Source of the DNA: Desulfuromonas sp.
GTDB lineage: Bacteria > Desulfobacterota > Desulfuromonadia > Desulfuromonadales > BM501
Reading direction: 5' to 3'
DNA length: 49,925 bases
NCBI RefSeq assembly: GCF_002868845.1
Contig: NZ_PKUB01000048.1
Location: forward strand, 102,247 to 152,171
The position numbers were made by a program, and so were the translations under genes. The notes below the pieces were generated by a model that saw only the letters and a program-made list of their open reading frames with translations, did not search any database and was not told where the DNA came from. Of this stretch, positions 8,190-15,936 are shown in pieces; position 1 is the stretch's first letter; each line of letters begins with the position of its first letter.

Positions 8190-8937
8190 GATTGGCAAGC
8201 GTTTCGGCGGTCTGCCGGCCCTCGACGGGGTCTCTTTCGAAGTGGCCCGGGGGAGCGTCACCGCCCTGATCGGACCGAACGGCGCCGGCAAGTCGACCCT
8301 GATCAACGCGGTCAGCGGGGTCTGCCCGCCCGATACCGGCTCGGTCCTCTTCGCCGGGGAGGAGATCGCCGGCCGCCCCCCCCATGAGATCGCCCGGCTG
8401 GGGATCGCCCGCACCTTCCAGAACCTGCGGCTCTTTCCCCGCATGTCGGTCCTCGACAACGTCCTTTGCGGGCTGACCCCCCAGGGGGGGCGCTCCTTCG
8501 TCGGGGCCCTGCTGCGCCTTCCCGCGACCCGCAACCGGGAGCGGCGCCTCAAACTCCTCGCCATGGAGTCCCTCGACGCCTTCGGCCTTTCCTCCCTCTC
8601 GGACTGGCCGGTGGCGGTCCTGCCCTACGGGGACAGGAAGCGGGTGGAACTGGCCCGGGCCTTCGTCTCGGAGCCGCGCCTGGTCCTGCTCGACGAGCCG
8701 GTGGCCGGGCTCAACCCCGAGGAGACCTCCGAGATCGCCGCCCAGATCATGCGCCTCAAGGCCCAGGGGCACACCATGCTCCTGGTGGAGCACGACATGG
8801 ACTTGGTGATGGGGGTCGCCGACCGGGTTGTGGTCCTCGACAGCGGAAAGTGCATCGCCCGGGGCACCCCTGACGAGATCCGCGTCAACCCCCTGGTGCT
8901 GGAGGCGTACCTGGGGCGGATGAGCGCGACGGCTTAA
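8173..8937 (+). CDS. livG: Branched-chain amino acid-type ABC transporter ATPase LivG
   Basis: This 254-residue ATP-binding subunit has Walker A GPNGAGKS near residue 37, the LivG-type insert with ARTFQNLRLFPRMSVLDNVLCG, and Walker B LVLLDEPVAGLNP near residue 175. The ABC signature region reads VLPYGDRKRVELARA. In place of the usual LSYGxQR it has LPYGDRKR, a variant common in LivG proteins. It should form a heterodimer with the LivF domain encoded next. The start lies inside the end of livM. A dispersed repeat and 79 bases separate it from the livF::paaK frame. Confidence 0.94.
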   Translation: MLRLAEIGKRFGGLPALDGVSFEVARGSVTALIGPNGAGKSTLINAVSGVCPPDTGSVLFAGEEIAGRPPHEIARLGIARTFQNLRLFPRMSVLDNVLCGLTPQGGRSFVGALLRLPATRNRERRLKLLAMESLDAFGLSSLSDWPVAVLPYGDRKRVELARAFVSEPRLVLLDEPVAGLNPEETSEIAAQIMRLKAQGHTMLLVEHDMDLVMGVADRVVVLDSGKCIARGTPDEIRVNPLVLEAYLGRMSATA

Positions 8938-8974
8938 AAGCAGCTGTAAGCTGCAAGTTTGAAGCTTGAAACTC
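8935..8974. repeat. Dispersed AT-rich intergenic repeat, copy 2
   Basis: The core agctgtaagctgcaagtttg aligns with the cores at 4467 and 11107. It lies immediately after the livG stop. Confidence 0.55.
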
Positions 8975-9016
8975 ACGGATCACGGCCTTTCCCGTATGCA
9001 AAGAGGTTGAAGTCTC

Positions 9017-11104
9017 ATGCTGAAGATCGAAAACCTCCAGGTTCACTACGGCGCCGCCCAGGCCCTGTTCGGCATCGACCTTCAGGTCGCCGCCGGGGAG
9101 ACCGTGGCCCTGGTCGGGGCCAACGGCGCCGGCAAGAGCACCTTGCTCAAGGCGGTCATGGGGCTGGTGCGGCCGAGCGGGGGCCGGATTCTCTTCGACG
9201 GGCGGGATGTGACCGGCTGCTCCCCGGCGCGGATGGTGAAGTTCGGCCTGGCCCTCTCCCCCGAGGGGCGGGAGATGTTCGGCGACCTGACCGTCCGCGA
9301 GAACCTGGAGCTCGGCACCCTTCCCCTGCGCCTCGGCCGGAGCGAGACGGACCGCCGCATGGAGGAGGTCTTCGAGCGCTTCCCCAAGCTTCGCCAGCGC
9401 CTCGAGCAGAAGACCGCCACCATGAGCGGCGGCGAGCAGCAGATGGTGGCCATGGGCCGGGCGCTGATGGCCCGCCCGCGCCTGCTGCTGCTCGACGAGC
9501 CCAGCCTGGGGCTTGCCCCCTTGGTCACGGACGAAATATTTGCTATCATTCACCAGCTTTCCCGCGCCGGCACCACCATCCTGCTCGTGGAGCAGAACGC
9601 CGCCCGCGCCCTGACCGCCTCGAGTTCGGCGTACCTGCTGGCCAACGGCCGCATCGTCGATTCGGGCGAGAGCGGCCAGCTCCTCGGCGACCCCGCCCTG
9701 CGAAGGGCCTTTCTCGGCGCCGCCTCGGAGCAGAGGCCGGAGGCGAGCCGCCTGGGGGGCGCCGGCCTGACCAATATCCGACTGGAGAAACCCCGCATGA
9801 CCCGGACTTTCATGCCCGACTTTAAAAGCCCAGAGGAACTGCACGCCCAGCAGCTGGCCGGCCTGCAGTGGACCGTCCGCCACGCCCACGAGGGCTCGAG
9901 CTTCTACCGGCAGAGCTTCGAAAAAGCCGGGGTGGGACCCGCCGACATCCGCTCCCTGGCCGACCTGGAAAAACTCCCCTTCACCACCGCCGACGACCTG
10001 CGCGACGGCTACCCCTTTCCCCTGAGGGCCGTCCCCTTCGAGCAGATCGCGCGGGTCCACGCCAGCAGCGGCACCACCGGCAAGCGCAAGGTGCTGGCCT
10101 ATACCCAGAAGGACCTCGACGACTGGACCGACTTCTTCGCCCGCTGCTACGAGATGGCCGGGGTGGGGCCGCTCGACCGGGTGCAGGTCGCCGTCGGCTA
10201 CGGCGTGTGGACCGCGGGGATGGGCTTTCAGCTCGGCTGCGAGAAGGTCGGCGCCATGGCGGTGCCGGCCGGGCCGGGCAACATCGACATGCAGATCCAG
10301 TTCCTGGTCGATTTCCAGTCGACGGTCTTCTGCTCCACCGCCTCCATGGCCCTGCTCATGGCCGAGGAAATCCACAAGCGCGGCCTCGCCGACAAGATCG
10401 CGATCAAGAAGATCATCTACGGCTCGGAACGCTCCAGCGTCTCCATGCGGCGCAAGATCTCCGAGCTCTTCGGCGGCGCCGAGCTCTTCGACATCACCGG
10501 TCTGACCGAGCTCTACGGTCCGGGCACGGGGATCGAGTGCTCCGACCACGACTGCATCCACTACTGGGGGGACTACTACATCCTCGAGATCGTCGATCCC
10601 GAGACCCTCTGCCCCGTCCCCGACGGCGAGTGGGGGGAGATGGTGGTGACCAGCCTGCGCAAGGAGGCCGCCCCCCTGATCCGCTACCGCACCCGGGACA
10701 TCACCCGGATCATCCCCGGGCCCTGCTCCTGCGGCTCGCTCCTTCCCCGCCACTCGCGCATCAAGGGGCGCTCGGACGACACCTTCAAGTTCCGCGGGGT
10801 CAACATCTACCCCAGCAGCGTCGACAACATCCTCTCGCAGGTTCCCGGGCTCGGCTCCGAGTACCAGGTGCACCTTTCCCGGGACGCCGGGTCGGGCCGC
10901 GACAGCATGAAGCTGGTCGTCGAGCGCGGCCAGGGGGTCGACAGGGGCCGGGTCCCCGACCTGCTCAAGGAGACGATTCACCAGATGAAGAAACAGCTGC
11001 TGGTTACCCCGGAGGTCGAGGTCGTGGAGTACGGAACCCTGCCCCGCTCCGAGCGCAAGAGTCAGAGGGTTTTTGACACCCGCATCGAGGACGACATCGT
11101 TTAG
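9017..11104 (+). CDS. LivF ABC ATPase fused in frame to phenylacetate-CoA ligase PaaK
   Basis: One uninterrupted 695-codon frame encodes two complete proteins. Residues 1-235 are LivF: Walker A GANGAGKS at 34-41, signature TMSGGEQQMVAMGRALM, Walker B LLLLDEPSLGLAP, H-loop LLVEQNA. After a ~25-residue linker, residues 261-695 are an arylacetate-CoA ligase of the PaaK family: the AMP-binding loop HASSGTTGKRK, an aromatic-rich GYGVWTAGMG segment, LTELYGPG, YRTRDIT, and a C-terminal AMP-binding domain with KGRSDDTFKFRGVNIYP. PaaK makes arylacetyl-CoA from arylacetate, ATP and CoA, the same product class as IorAB. Normally livF and paaK are separate genes. No stop separates them here, but an internal ATG at 9797 has its own ribosome-binding site, so PaaK may also be made alone. 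Confidence 0.85.
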   Translation: MLKIENLQVHYGAAQALFGIDLQVAAGETVALVGANGAGKSTLLKAVMGLVRPSGGRILFDGRDVTGCSPARMVKFGLALSPEGREMFGDLTVRENLELGTLPLRLGRSETDRRMEEVFERFPKLRQRLEQKTATMSGGEQQMVAMGRALMARPRLLLLDEPSLGLAPLVTDEIFAIIHQLSRAGTTILLVEQNAARALTASSSAYLLANGRIVDSGESGQLLGDPALRRAFLGAASEQRPEASRLGGAGLTNIRLEKPRMTRTFMPDFKSPEELHAQQLAGLQWTVRHAHEGSSFYRQSFEKAGVGPADIRSLADLEKLPFTTADDLRDGYPFPLRAVPFEQIARVHASSGTTGKRKVLAYTQKDLDDWTDFFARCYEMAGVGPLDRVQVAVGYGVWTAGMGFQLGCEKVGAMAVPAGPGNIDMQIQFLVDFQSTVFCSTASMALLMAEEIHKRGLADKIAIKKIIYGSERSSVSMRRKISELFGGAELFDITGLTELYGPGTGIECSDHDCIHYWGDYYILEIVDPETLCPVPDGEWGEMVVTSLRKEAAPLIRYRTRDITRIIPGPCSCGSLLPRHSRIKGRSDDTFKFRGVNIYPSSVDNILSQVPGLGSEYQVHLSRDAGSGRDSMKLVVERGQGVDRGRVPDLLKETIHQMKKQLLVTPEVEVVEYGTLPRSERKSQRVFDTRIEDDIV
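9784..9799 (+). promoter_or_regulatory. Internal ribosome-binding site and ATG that could start PaaK separately
   Basis: GGAG at 9784-9787 lies nine bases before an ATG at 9797 that is in frame with the fused reading frame. The protein from this ATG begins MTRTFMPDFKSPEEL and would be a full-length ~435-residue PaaK. This suggests the ancestral paaK start survives inside the fused frame. Confidence 0.55.
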
Positions 11105-11106
11105 GG

Positions 11107-11161
11107 CAGCTATAAGTTTTAAGTTTTAAGTTTTAAGTTTTTAGCTGATAGCTGGTTGTAT
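11107..11161. repeat. Dispersed AT-rich intergenic repeat, copy 3, with AAGTTTT tandem units
   Basis: Four successive AAGTTTT-type units (from 11114) follow agctat, then tttttagct and a ttgtat end that match copy 1 at 4467-4507. The element occupies almost all of the spacer between paaK and livK. Confidence 0.65.
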
Positions 11162-11184
11162 TCCCTTTTCCAAGGAGGAATGGC

Positions 11185-12348
11185 ATGAAAAAAGGATTGG
11201 TGTATCTCGCGGCGGCCCTGCTGGCCTTTGCCTTGGCGACCCCGGCAATAGCCAAGGACACGGTGAAGATCGGGGCCTTCTTCGATCTTTCCGGTCCCGC
11301 CAGCTTTATCGGCACCCCGACCAAGCTGGTCGCCGAGATGGTCGTCGACAAGATTAACAAGGAGGGGGGGGTTAACGGCAAGCCGATCGAACTGGTCATC
11401 GGCGACACCGAGGGCGACCCGGCCAAGGCGGCCAACATCGCCAAGAAGTTCATCTACAAGGACAAGGTGGCGGCGCTCATCGGCCCGACCCGTACCGGCA
11501 CCGGGATGAACGTCAAGGGGATCGTCGAGAAGGCGGGGATGCCGACTTTCATGACTGTCGGCGGCGACCCTGTCATCATGGGGGGCAAGTTCGGCCCCTA
11601 CACCTACGTCTTCAAGTCCCCGCAGCGTTCGGAGGTCGCCGTCCGCACCCTTTTCGGCTACCTCAAGGAAAAGGGGCTGACCAAGGTCGCCCTGCTCTCG
11701 GCCGCCGACGGCTTCGGCAAGGACGGCGCCCGCTGGATGGACAAGCTCGCCCCCGAGTTCGGCATCGAGCTGGTGGTCAAAGAGTCCTTCGGCCCGAAGG
11801 ACACCGACATGACCTCCCAGCTGACCAAGGCCAAGAACGCCGGGCCCCAGGCGATCATCAGCTGGACCATCGGCCCCGCCGGCTCCATCGTGGCCAAGAA
11901 CCGCGCCCAGCTCGGTATCAAGGCTCCCCTCTTCCAGTGTCACGGCCTGCCCGACCCCAAGTACATCGAGCTGGCCGGCGCCGCCTCCGAGGGGGATCGC
12001 ATGCCCGCCACCAAGCTGATGGTGGTCGAGGAACTGGCCGACAGCGACCCCCAGAAACCGGTGATCCGCGAGTTCGTGCGCCTCTACAGCGAGGTCTACG
12101 GCTACGACAAACAGTTCCCCATCAACACCCACTCGGGCTACGCCTGGGACGCCATCACCATCGTCGCCAACGCCATGAAGAAGGCCGGCACCGAGGCGAA
12201 GGCCCTGCGCGCCGCCATCGAGCAGACCAAGGGCTATGTCGGCGTCTCCGGGGTCTACAACCTCACCGCCGAGGACCACAACGGCCTCGGCCTCGATTCC
12301 ATGGTGATGCTCGAGGTCAGGGACGGCAAGTTCGTTCTGGCCAAGTAG
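11185..12348 (+). CDS. livK: ABC transporter periplasmic substrate-binding protein, LivK/LivJ family
   Basis: This 387-residue protein begins with a signal peptide (MKKGLVYLAAALLAFALA, cleavage after AIA near residue 24). The mature part is a type I periplasmic-binding fold with VKIGAFFDLSGPASFIG, the family's INKEGGVNGKPIELVIGDTE segment and VAALIGPTRTGTG. It delivers the ligand to LivHM-G-F. A strong aaggagg ribosome-binding site precedes the ATG, consistent with the high amounts needed of a binding protein. It is the last gene of the block and ends at a strong terminator. Aromatic ligands are plausible from the iorAB/paaK context but the sequence alone does not prove them. Confidence 0.93.
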   Translation: MKKGLVYLAAALLAFALATPAIAKDTVKIGAFFDLSGPASFIGTPTKLVAEMVVDKINKEGGVNGKPIELVIGDTEGDPAKAANIAKKFIYKDKVAALIGPTRTGTGMNVKGIVEKAGMPTFMTVGGDPVIMGGKFGPYTYVFKSPQRSEVAVRTLFGYLKEKGLTKVALLSAADGFGKDGARWMDKLAPEFGIELVVKESFGPKDTDMTSQLTKAKNAGPQAIISWTIGPAGSIVAKNRAQLGIKAPLFQCHGLPDPKYIELAGAASEGDRMPATKLMVVEELADSDPQKPVIREFVRLYSEVYGYDKQFPINTHSGYAWDAITIVANAMKKAGTEAKALRAAIEQTKGYVGVSGVYNLTAEDHNGLGLDSMVMLEVRDGKFVLAK

Positions 12349-12368
12349 GGCAGAGACGCTGACCAGCT

Positions 12369-12402
12369 GCGCCCGGCGGTAGCCCGCCGGGCGCTTTTTT
12401 TT
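12369..12402 (+). terminator. Rho-independent terminator of the liv/ior/paaK block
   Basis: A perfect 11-bp stem (gcgcccggcgg, 12369-12379, with 12384-12394) around a tagc loop is followed by eight T residues. It lies 20 bases after the livK stop. Confidence 0.95.
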
Positions 12403-12503
12403 CGGGGTTGGTGTAGGCCTGCCGATTCCCAGGGGAGGGCCCCGCTGGCGGCGCCCCGCGATTCGGTTACACTTAAGCACGACCCTGTCCCAGGAGAAAA
12501 CGG

Positions 12504-12995
12504 ATGCAACTCTACCTCATGCAACACGGCCAGGCTCTGGCCGAGGAACTCGATCCCGAGCAACCCCTCAGCCCCGAGGGGGTGGCGCAGATCAAGGCCT
12601 CGGCCCGGGCCATGAAGAGGATGGGAATCAATCTCGATCTCATCGTCTCCAGCCCCAAGAGGCGCTCCCACCAGACCGCCGCCCTGGTGGCCGAGGCGGT
12701 CAACTACCCCTACAGCGACATCGTCGAGACCGAGGCCGTCAAGCCTCTCGCCTCCGCCCGGGAGAGCCTCGATTTCCTGATGCGCCAGAAAGACTGCCGC
12801 TCCGTCCTTGTCGCCGGGCATCTGCCCTGCCTCGCCGAGATCGCCTCGGCCCTGCTCGCCGGCGATGGGAAGGTCTCGCTCGGGTTCGCCAACGGCGGGC
12901 TCTGCCTGCTCGAGGCTCCCAGTTTGGCAGGGGCCGACGCTGAGTTACGGTACTTCCTCTCCCCCCAACAGATGAGCCTCATCGCCACGGGCTGA
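12504..12995 (+). CDS. sixA: SixA-type phosphohistidine phosphatase (histidine phosphatase superfamily)
   Basis: This 163-residue cytosolic protein is the length and shape of SixA, a single-domain histidine phosphatase that removes phosphate from phosphohistidine proteins. The catalytic motif normally reads RHG; here it is QHG at residues 7-9 (MQLYLMQHGQA), keeping the catalytic histidine but replacing the phosphate-binding arginine. The second arginine/histidine sites are present in VSSPKRRSHQTA and VLVAGHLPCLAEI. An aggag ribosome-binding site precedes the ATG. It stands alone between two terminated units. The Q variant occurs in other SixA-like proteins to my knowledge, so activity is likely but possibly altered. 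Confidence 0.85.
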   Translation: MQLYLMQHGQALAEELDPEQPLSPEGVAQIKASARAMKRMGINLDLIVSSPKRRSHQTAALVAEAVNYPYSDIVETEAVKPLASARESLDFLMRQKDCRSVLVAGHLPCLAEIASALLAGDGKVSLGFANGGLCLLEAPSLAGADAELRYFLSPQQMSLIATG

Positions 12996-13225
12996 ATCTT
13001 CCGCTTGTTAAAGAAAACTGTTAAAAAAAGCTTGTTTTTCGGTGCTCTTTCATGTTAGTAGGGGGCAAGTTGAACAAGTTTGTGTAGACTTTTGTGGCCA
13101 GGCAGATTGACCGTCAGTTTGTTACCAAACCGCGCAGAACTGCCATACCGTGTGGTTTTCCTTTGGCAACACAACTTCCTGCACAAACAAGAAAGCTCCC
13201 CGCGGGGGAGGCAAAGGAGAAAAAC
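12996..13225 (+). other. Long 5' region of the cold-shock gene
   Basis: This 230-base stretch has no gene and is more AT-rich than its surroundings. It contains poly-A/T tracts near 13015-13040 and a short hairpin (ctcccc 13196-13201 with ggggag 13205-13210) just before the ribosome-binding site of cspA. Cold-shock genes often have long structured leaders that control translation with temperature; whether transcription starts this far upstream is not shown. No confident -35/-10 pair was found. Confidence 0.45.
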
Positions 13226-13426
13226 ATGGCTGAAGGTACAGTGAAGTGGTTCAATGAGTCCAAGGGATTTGGTTTCATCGAGCAGGACAATGGGCCTGAC
13301 GTGTTCGTGCATTTTTCCGCCATCCAGTCCGAAGGGTTCAAAACCCTGAATGAAGGCGACCGGGTTGAGTTCGACGTGACCGAGGGCCAGAAGGGCCCCC
13401 AGTCCGCCAACGTGCGCAAAATCTAA
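13226..13426 (+). CDS. cspA: Cold-shock domain protein, CspA family
   Basis: This 66-residue single-domain protein is an OB-fold nucleic-acid chaperone. Both RNA-binding motifs are visible: RNP1 as KGFGFI and RNP2 as VFVHFSAI, with the typical start [11 protein letters not shown] and end [10 protein letters not shown]. It melts RNA secondary structure in the cytoplasm during cold shock or rapid growth. The ATG at 13226 has aaaggaga eight bases upstream; upstream in-frame codons are leader. The gene is monocistronic, flanked by a long leader and a terminator. Confidence 0.97.
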   Translation: MAEGTVKWFNESKGFGFIEQDNGPDVFVHFSAIQSEGFKTLNEGDRVEFDVTEGQKGPQSANVRKI

Positions 13427-13456
13427 CCGCGGCGCTCAAAAGAGGTTAAATCCAAA

Positions 13457-13487
13457 AGCTCCGCAGGAAACTGCGGGGCTTTTTTTC
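13457..13487 (+). terminator. Rho-independent terminator of cspA
   Basis: A 10-bp stem (13457-13466 with 13471-13480, one G-T pair) with a GAAA tetraloop is followed by a T-run. Confidence 0.93.
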
Positions 13488-13612
13488 TGTCCGGGGGCGT
13501 GCGCCGCTTTGCGCATAGCCGTTTGTCCCTTGCCATCAGCTTCACCGGGGCGTAGCATGTCCGGGTCTGGCACCTGGCACCGACTCCGTTTCCATTTTCG
13601 ATAAGTGTTTCC

Positions 13613-14281
13613 ATGGACCGTTCCTCTCGCAACCGGCTGAATGAAAGACTCCTGCCCCAGTTCCCCGGGGAGACCCTTTTCGACCGCGTCGCCCGGGCGG
13701 CCTGCCGTGCCGGCTGCCTGCCTCGCAAGGAGCTCTACGAAGCCTGGGAGGTGGCTCGCCGGGTGCGCCGCCGTTTCCGCGGGGGGCGGGTCGTCGATCT
13801 GGCCTGCGGGCACGGGCTGCTGGCCCAGCTCCTGGTGCTTCTCGACGACAGCTCCTCCGAAGCCTTGGCCGTGGACCGGAGCATTCCCGCCACCGCCGGC
13901 CGTCTCGCCTCGGTCCTGCAGGCCGACTGGCCCCGCCTTGGCGGGAGGGTGCGGCTGGTCGAAGCGGACCTGGAGGAGGTGGAACTGGAGGAAAACGACC
14001 TGGTCGTCTCCGTCCACACCTGCGGCGAATTGACGGATCTCGTGCTGGAGCGGGCCACATCCGCCGGCGCTCGCCTCGCCGTTCTGCCCTGCTGCCATGC
14101 TCTCGACGGGGCCGATCTCGGAGGCCTGCAGGGCTGGCTCGACGGCCCGCTGGCGATCGACGTGGTCCGTGTCCTTCGGTTGCGGAACCTCGGCTACCGG
14201 GTTTACACCGGGCAGATCCCCGGTGACATCACCCCAAAGAACCGCCTGCTGATCGCCGAGCCCGAGGGGCGCTGCCGATGA
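13613..14281 (+). CDS. SAM-dependent methyltransferase (Methyltransf_32-like)
   Basis: This 222-residue protein has a class I methyltransferase fold: motif I VVDLACGHGLLAQLL near residues 60-74, an acidic segment LVEADLEEVEL, and the pair VSVHTCGELTD and LAVLPCCHAL. That HxCGxLTD...PCCH combination is typical of the Methyltransf_32 group, which includes RNA methyltransferases. The substrate is not known. It overlaps truC by four bases (ATGA) and is therefore translationally coupled to a tRNA-modifying enzyme, which makes an RNA substrate plausible. That link is inference. The ATG at 13613 gives a complete N-terminus but has no strong ribosome-binding site. Confidence 0.8.
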   Translation: MDRSSRNRLNERLLPQFPGETLFDRVARAACRAGCLPRKELYEAWEVARRVRRRFRGGRVVDLACGHGLLAQLLVLLDDSSSEALAVDRSIPATAGRLASVLQADWPRLGGRVRLVEADLEEVELEENDLVVSVHTCGELTDLVLERATSAGARLAVLPCCHALDGADLGGLQGWLDGPLAIDVVRVLRLRNLGYRVYTGQIPGDITPKNRLLIAEPEGRCR

Positions 14282-15063
14282 CCGGGGAGGCCCTCGACAT
14301 CCTTTATTCCGACGAGCACCTGGTGGTGGTCGACAAGCCCGCCGGGCTCCTCGTCCACCGCAGCCCCATCGCCCGCCGCGAGACCCGTTTCGCCCTGCAA
14401 ATCGTGCGCGATCAGCTCGGCCGCCGCGTCTACCCCGCGCACCGCCTCGACAAGCCGACCTCCGGGGCGCTGTTGTTTGGCCTCTGCCCGGAGAGCGCCG
14501 CTCGGCTCTCCGGTCTGTTCGCCGGGGGAGAGGTTGAGAAGGCATACCTCGCGGTGGTGCGGGGGGTCGCCGCCGAGCACGGAGTGATCGATCACCCCCT
14601 GGCCGAGCGGCCCGAGAAGTTGCGCGACCCGCGGGAGGGGGAGCCCCGCCGGGCCATCACTGAATACCGCCGCCTCGCCGCAGTCGAGCTCCCCTTTGCC
14701 GTGGGGCGCTACCCCACCAGTCGCTACAGCCTCGTGGAGGCGCGCCCTCGCACCGGCCGCAGGCACCAGCTGCGGCGCCACTTCAAGCACGTCTTCCACC
14801 CCATCGTCGGCGATACCAAGTACGGCGAGGGCCGCCACAACCGCTTCTTCCGCGAGGACCTCGCCTCCTCCCGAATGCTCCTCGCCGCGGTCGAGATATC
14901 CTTCGACCATCCCTTCACCGGCCGGCGGGTAAGCGTTACGGCTCCTCTTTCGGCCGGCTTCCGCACCGTCATCGACCGGCTCGGCTGGAGCGGTTCGGTT
15001 CCCTCGCGCTGGTTGGCCAGGGGGGAATTCGGCGCTACAATCGATTCTGAAAACGGCCCCTGA
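14278..15063 (+). CDS. truC: tRNA pseudouridine(65) synthase TruC
   Basis: This 261-residue RluA-family enzyme isomerises uridine to pseudouridine. The catalytic motif HRLDKPTSG has the essential aspartate at residue 58. TruC, rather than RluA/C/D, is indicated by the single-domain length, LLVHRSPIARRETRFALQ, VRDQLGRRV, GRYPTSRYSLVE and RTGRRHQLRRHFKH, all close to the Escherichia coli TruC layout, and by the absence of an S4 domain. In E. coli the target is U65 of certain tRNAs. The start overlaps the preceding methyltransferase by ATGA. The C-terminus extends slightly beyond the catalytic domain (SVPSRWLARGEFG). Confidence 0.92.
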   Translation: MTGEALDILYSDEHLVVVDKPAGLLVHRSPIARRETRFALQIVRDQLGRRVYPAHRLDKPTSGALLFGLCPESAARLSGLFAGGEVEKAYLAVVRGVAAEHGVIDHPLAERPEKLRDPREGEPRRAITEYRRLAAVELPFAVGRYPTSRYSLVEARPRTGRRHQLRRHFKHVFHPIVGDTKYGEGRHNRFFREDLASSRMLLAAVEISFDHPFTGRRVSVTAPLSAGFRTVIDRLGWSGSVPSRWLARGEFGATIDSENGP

Positions 15064-15161
15064 CGTGGGCGAGAGCTCACGATTCAGCTGCACGGGCAGG
15101 AAGCAGAGAATTGCCCGGGATTTCCATATCATCGAAAATGATAGAAACCAGGAGGAACCGG

Positions 15162-15827
15162 ATGGAGACTGCAACGACTCTGGACGTGATCGAGGCGCGG
15201 GTGCTCGGATGTCTGGTGGAGAAGGAAATGGCCACCCCCGACTACTACCCCTTGTCCCTCAACGCCCTGACCAACGCCTGCAACCAGAAGAGCAACCGCA
15301 ACCCGGTGATGGCTCTCGAGGAGGCCGACGCGGCCCGGGCTCTGGAGCGGCTGCGCGCCGTCGGGCTCGCCGTCGCCGCGGCCAGCGGCGGGCGGGTTCC
15401 CAAGTACGGCCACAACCTGCGGGGCAAACTGATGCTCGACGAGGACGAGCTCGCCCTGCTCTGCATGCTGTTGCTGAGGGGGCCTCAGACCGTCGGCGAG
15501 TTGCGCGGCCGGACCGAGCGCATGCACCCCTTCGCCGAGCTGGCCGAAGTCGAAGCGGCGCTGCAGGTCCTGGCCGACAAGGAGCCTCCTCTGGCCGTCA
15601 AGCTTCCCCGGCAGCCCGGGCGCAAGGAAAACCGCTTCGCCCACCTCCTCTGCGGGGAACCCGAGACCGAGAGCGAGGGGAACGCCCCGCCGGCCGAGGC
15701 GGCGACCCTCCGGGTGCGGGCCGAGAACGAGCGCATCGCGGCCCTGGAGGAAGAGGTTGCAGCCCTGCGCGAGGAACTGGAAGGGCTCAAGACGGCGATG
15801 GCGGAGTTCAAGTCCCAGTTCGAGTAA
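15162..15827 (+). CDS. YceH/DUF480 family winged-helix protein
   Basis: This 221-residue protein matches the DUF480 (YceH) family: LDVIEARVLGCLVEKEMATPDYYPLSLNALTNACNQKSNR-type N-terminus with the invariant EARVLGCLVEKE, then PKYGHNLRGKL and ENRFAHLLCG. The fold is two tandem winged helices. A C-terminal coiled coil (about residues 185-218, heptads such as IAALEEEVAALREELEGL) is present. The family's function is not established. The ATG at 15162 has aggagg eight bases upstream, so a longer in-frame start at 15111 is unlikely. A bidirectional terminator follows. Confidence 0.9.
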   Translation: METATTLDVIEARVLGCLVEKEMATPDYYPLSLNALTNACNQKSNRNPVMALEEADAARALERLRAVGLAVAAASGGRVPKYGHNLRGKLMLDEDELALLCMLLLRGPQTVGELRGRTERMHPFAELAEVEAALQVLADKEPPLAVKLPRQPGRKENRFAHLLCGEPETESEGNAPPAEAATLRVRAENERIAALEEEVAALREELEGLKTAMAEFKSQFE

Positions 15828-15850
15828 GGGGACCGGCGACACGATGAAAG

Positions 15851-15892
15851 GAAAAGCCGCACAGGCCGGATGGCTGTGCGGCTTTTCTTTTT
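15851..15892. terminator. Strong hairpin terminator, probably bidirectional
   Basis: A 13-bp perfect stem (gaaaagccgcaca, 15851-15863, with 15875-15887) is followed by ttttt on the plus strand. The A-rich side on the left gives a T-rich tail for the convergent minus-strand lipoprotein gene. Confidence 0.93.
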
Positions 15893-15936
15893 CTGGCGCG
15901 AGATTTGAGGCGGCTCGCTCCGCCGGCCGTCAGTCG

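Noticed and set aside
8885-10981. 698-codon open frame on the minus strand
   Set aside because: Antisense shadow of livF::paaK; the plus-strand frame has Walker, signature and AMP-binding motifs throughout.
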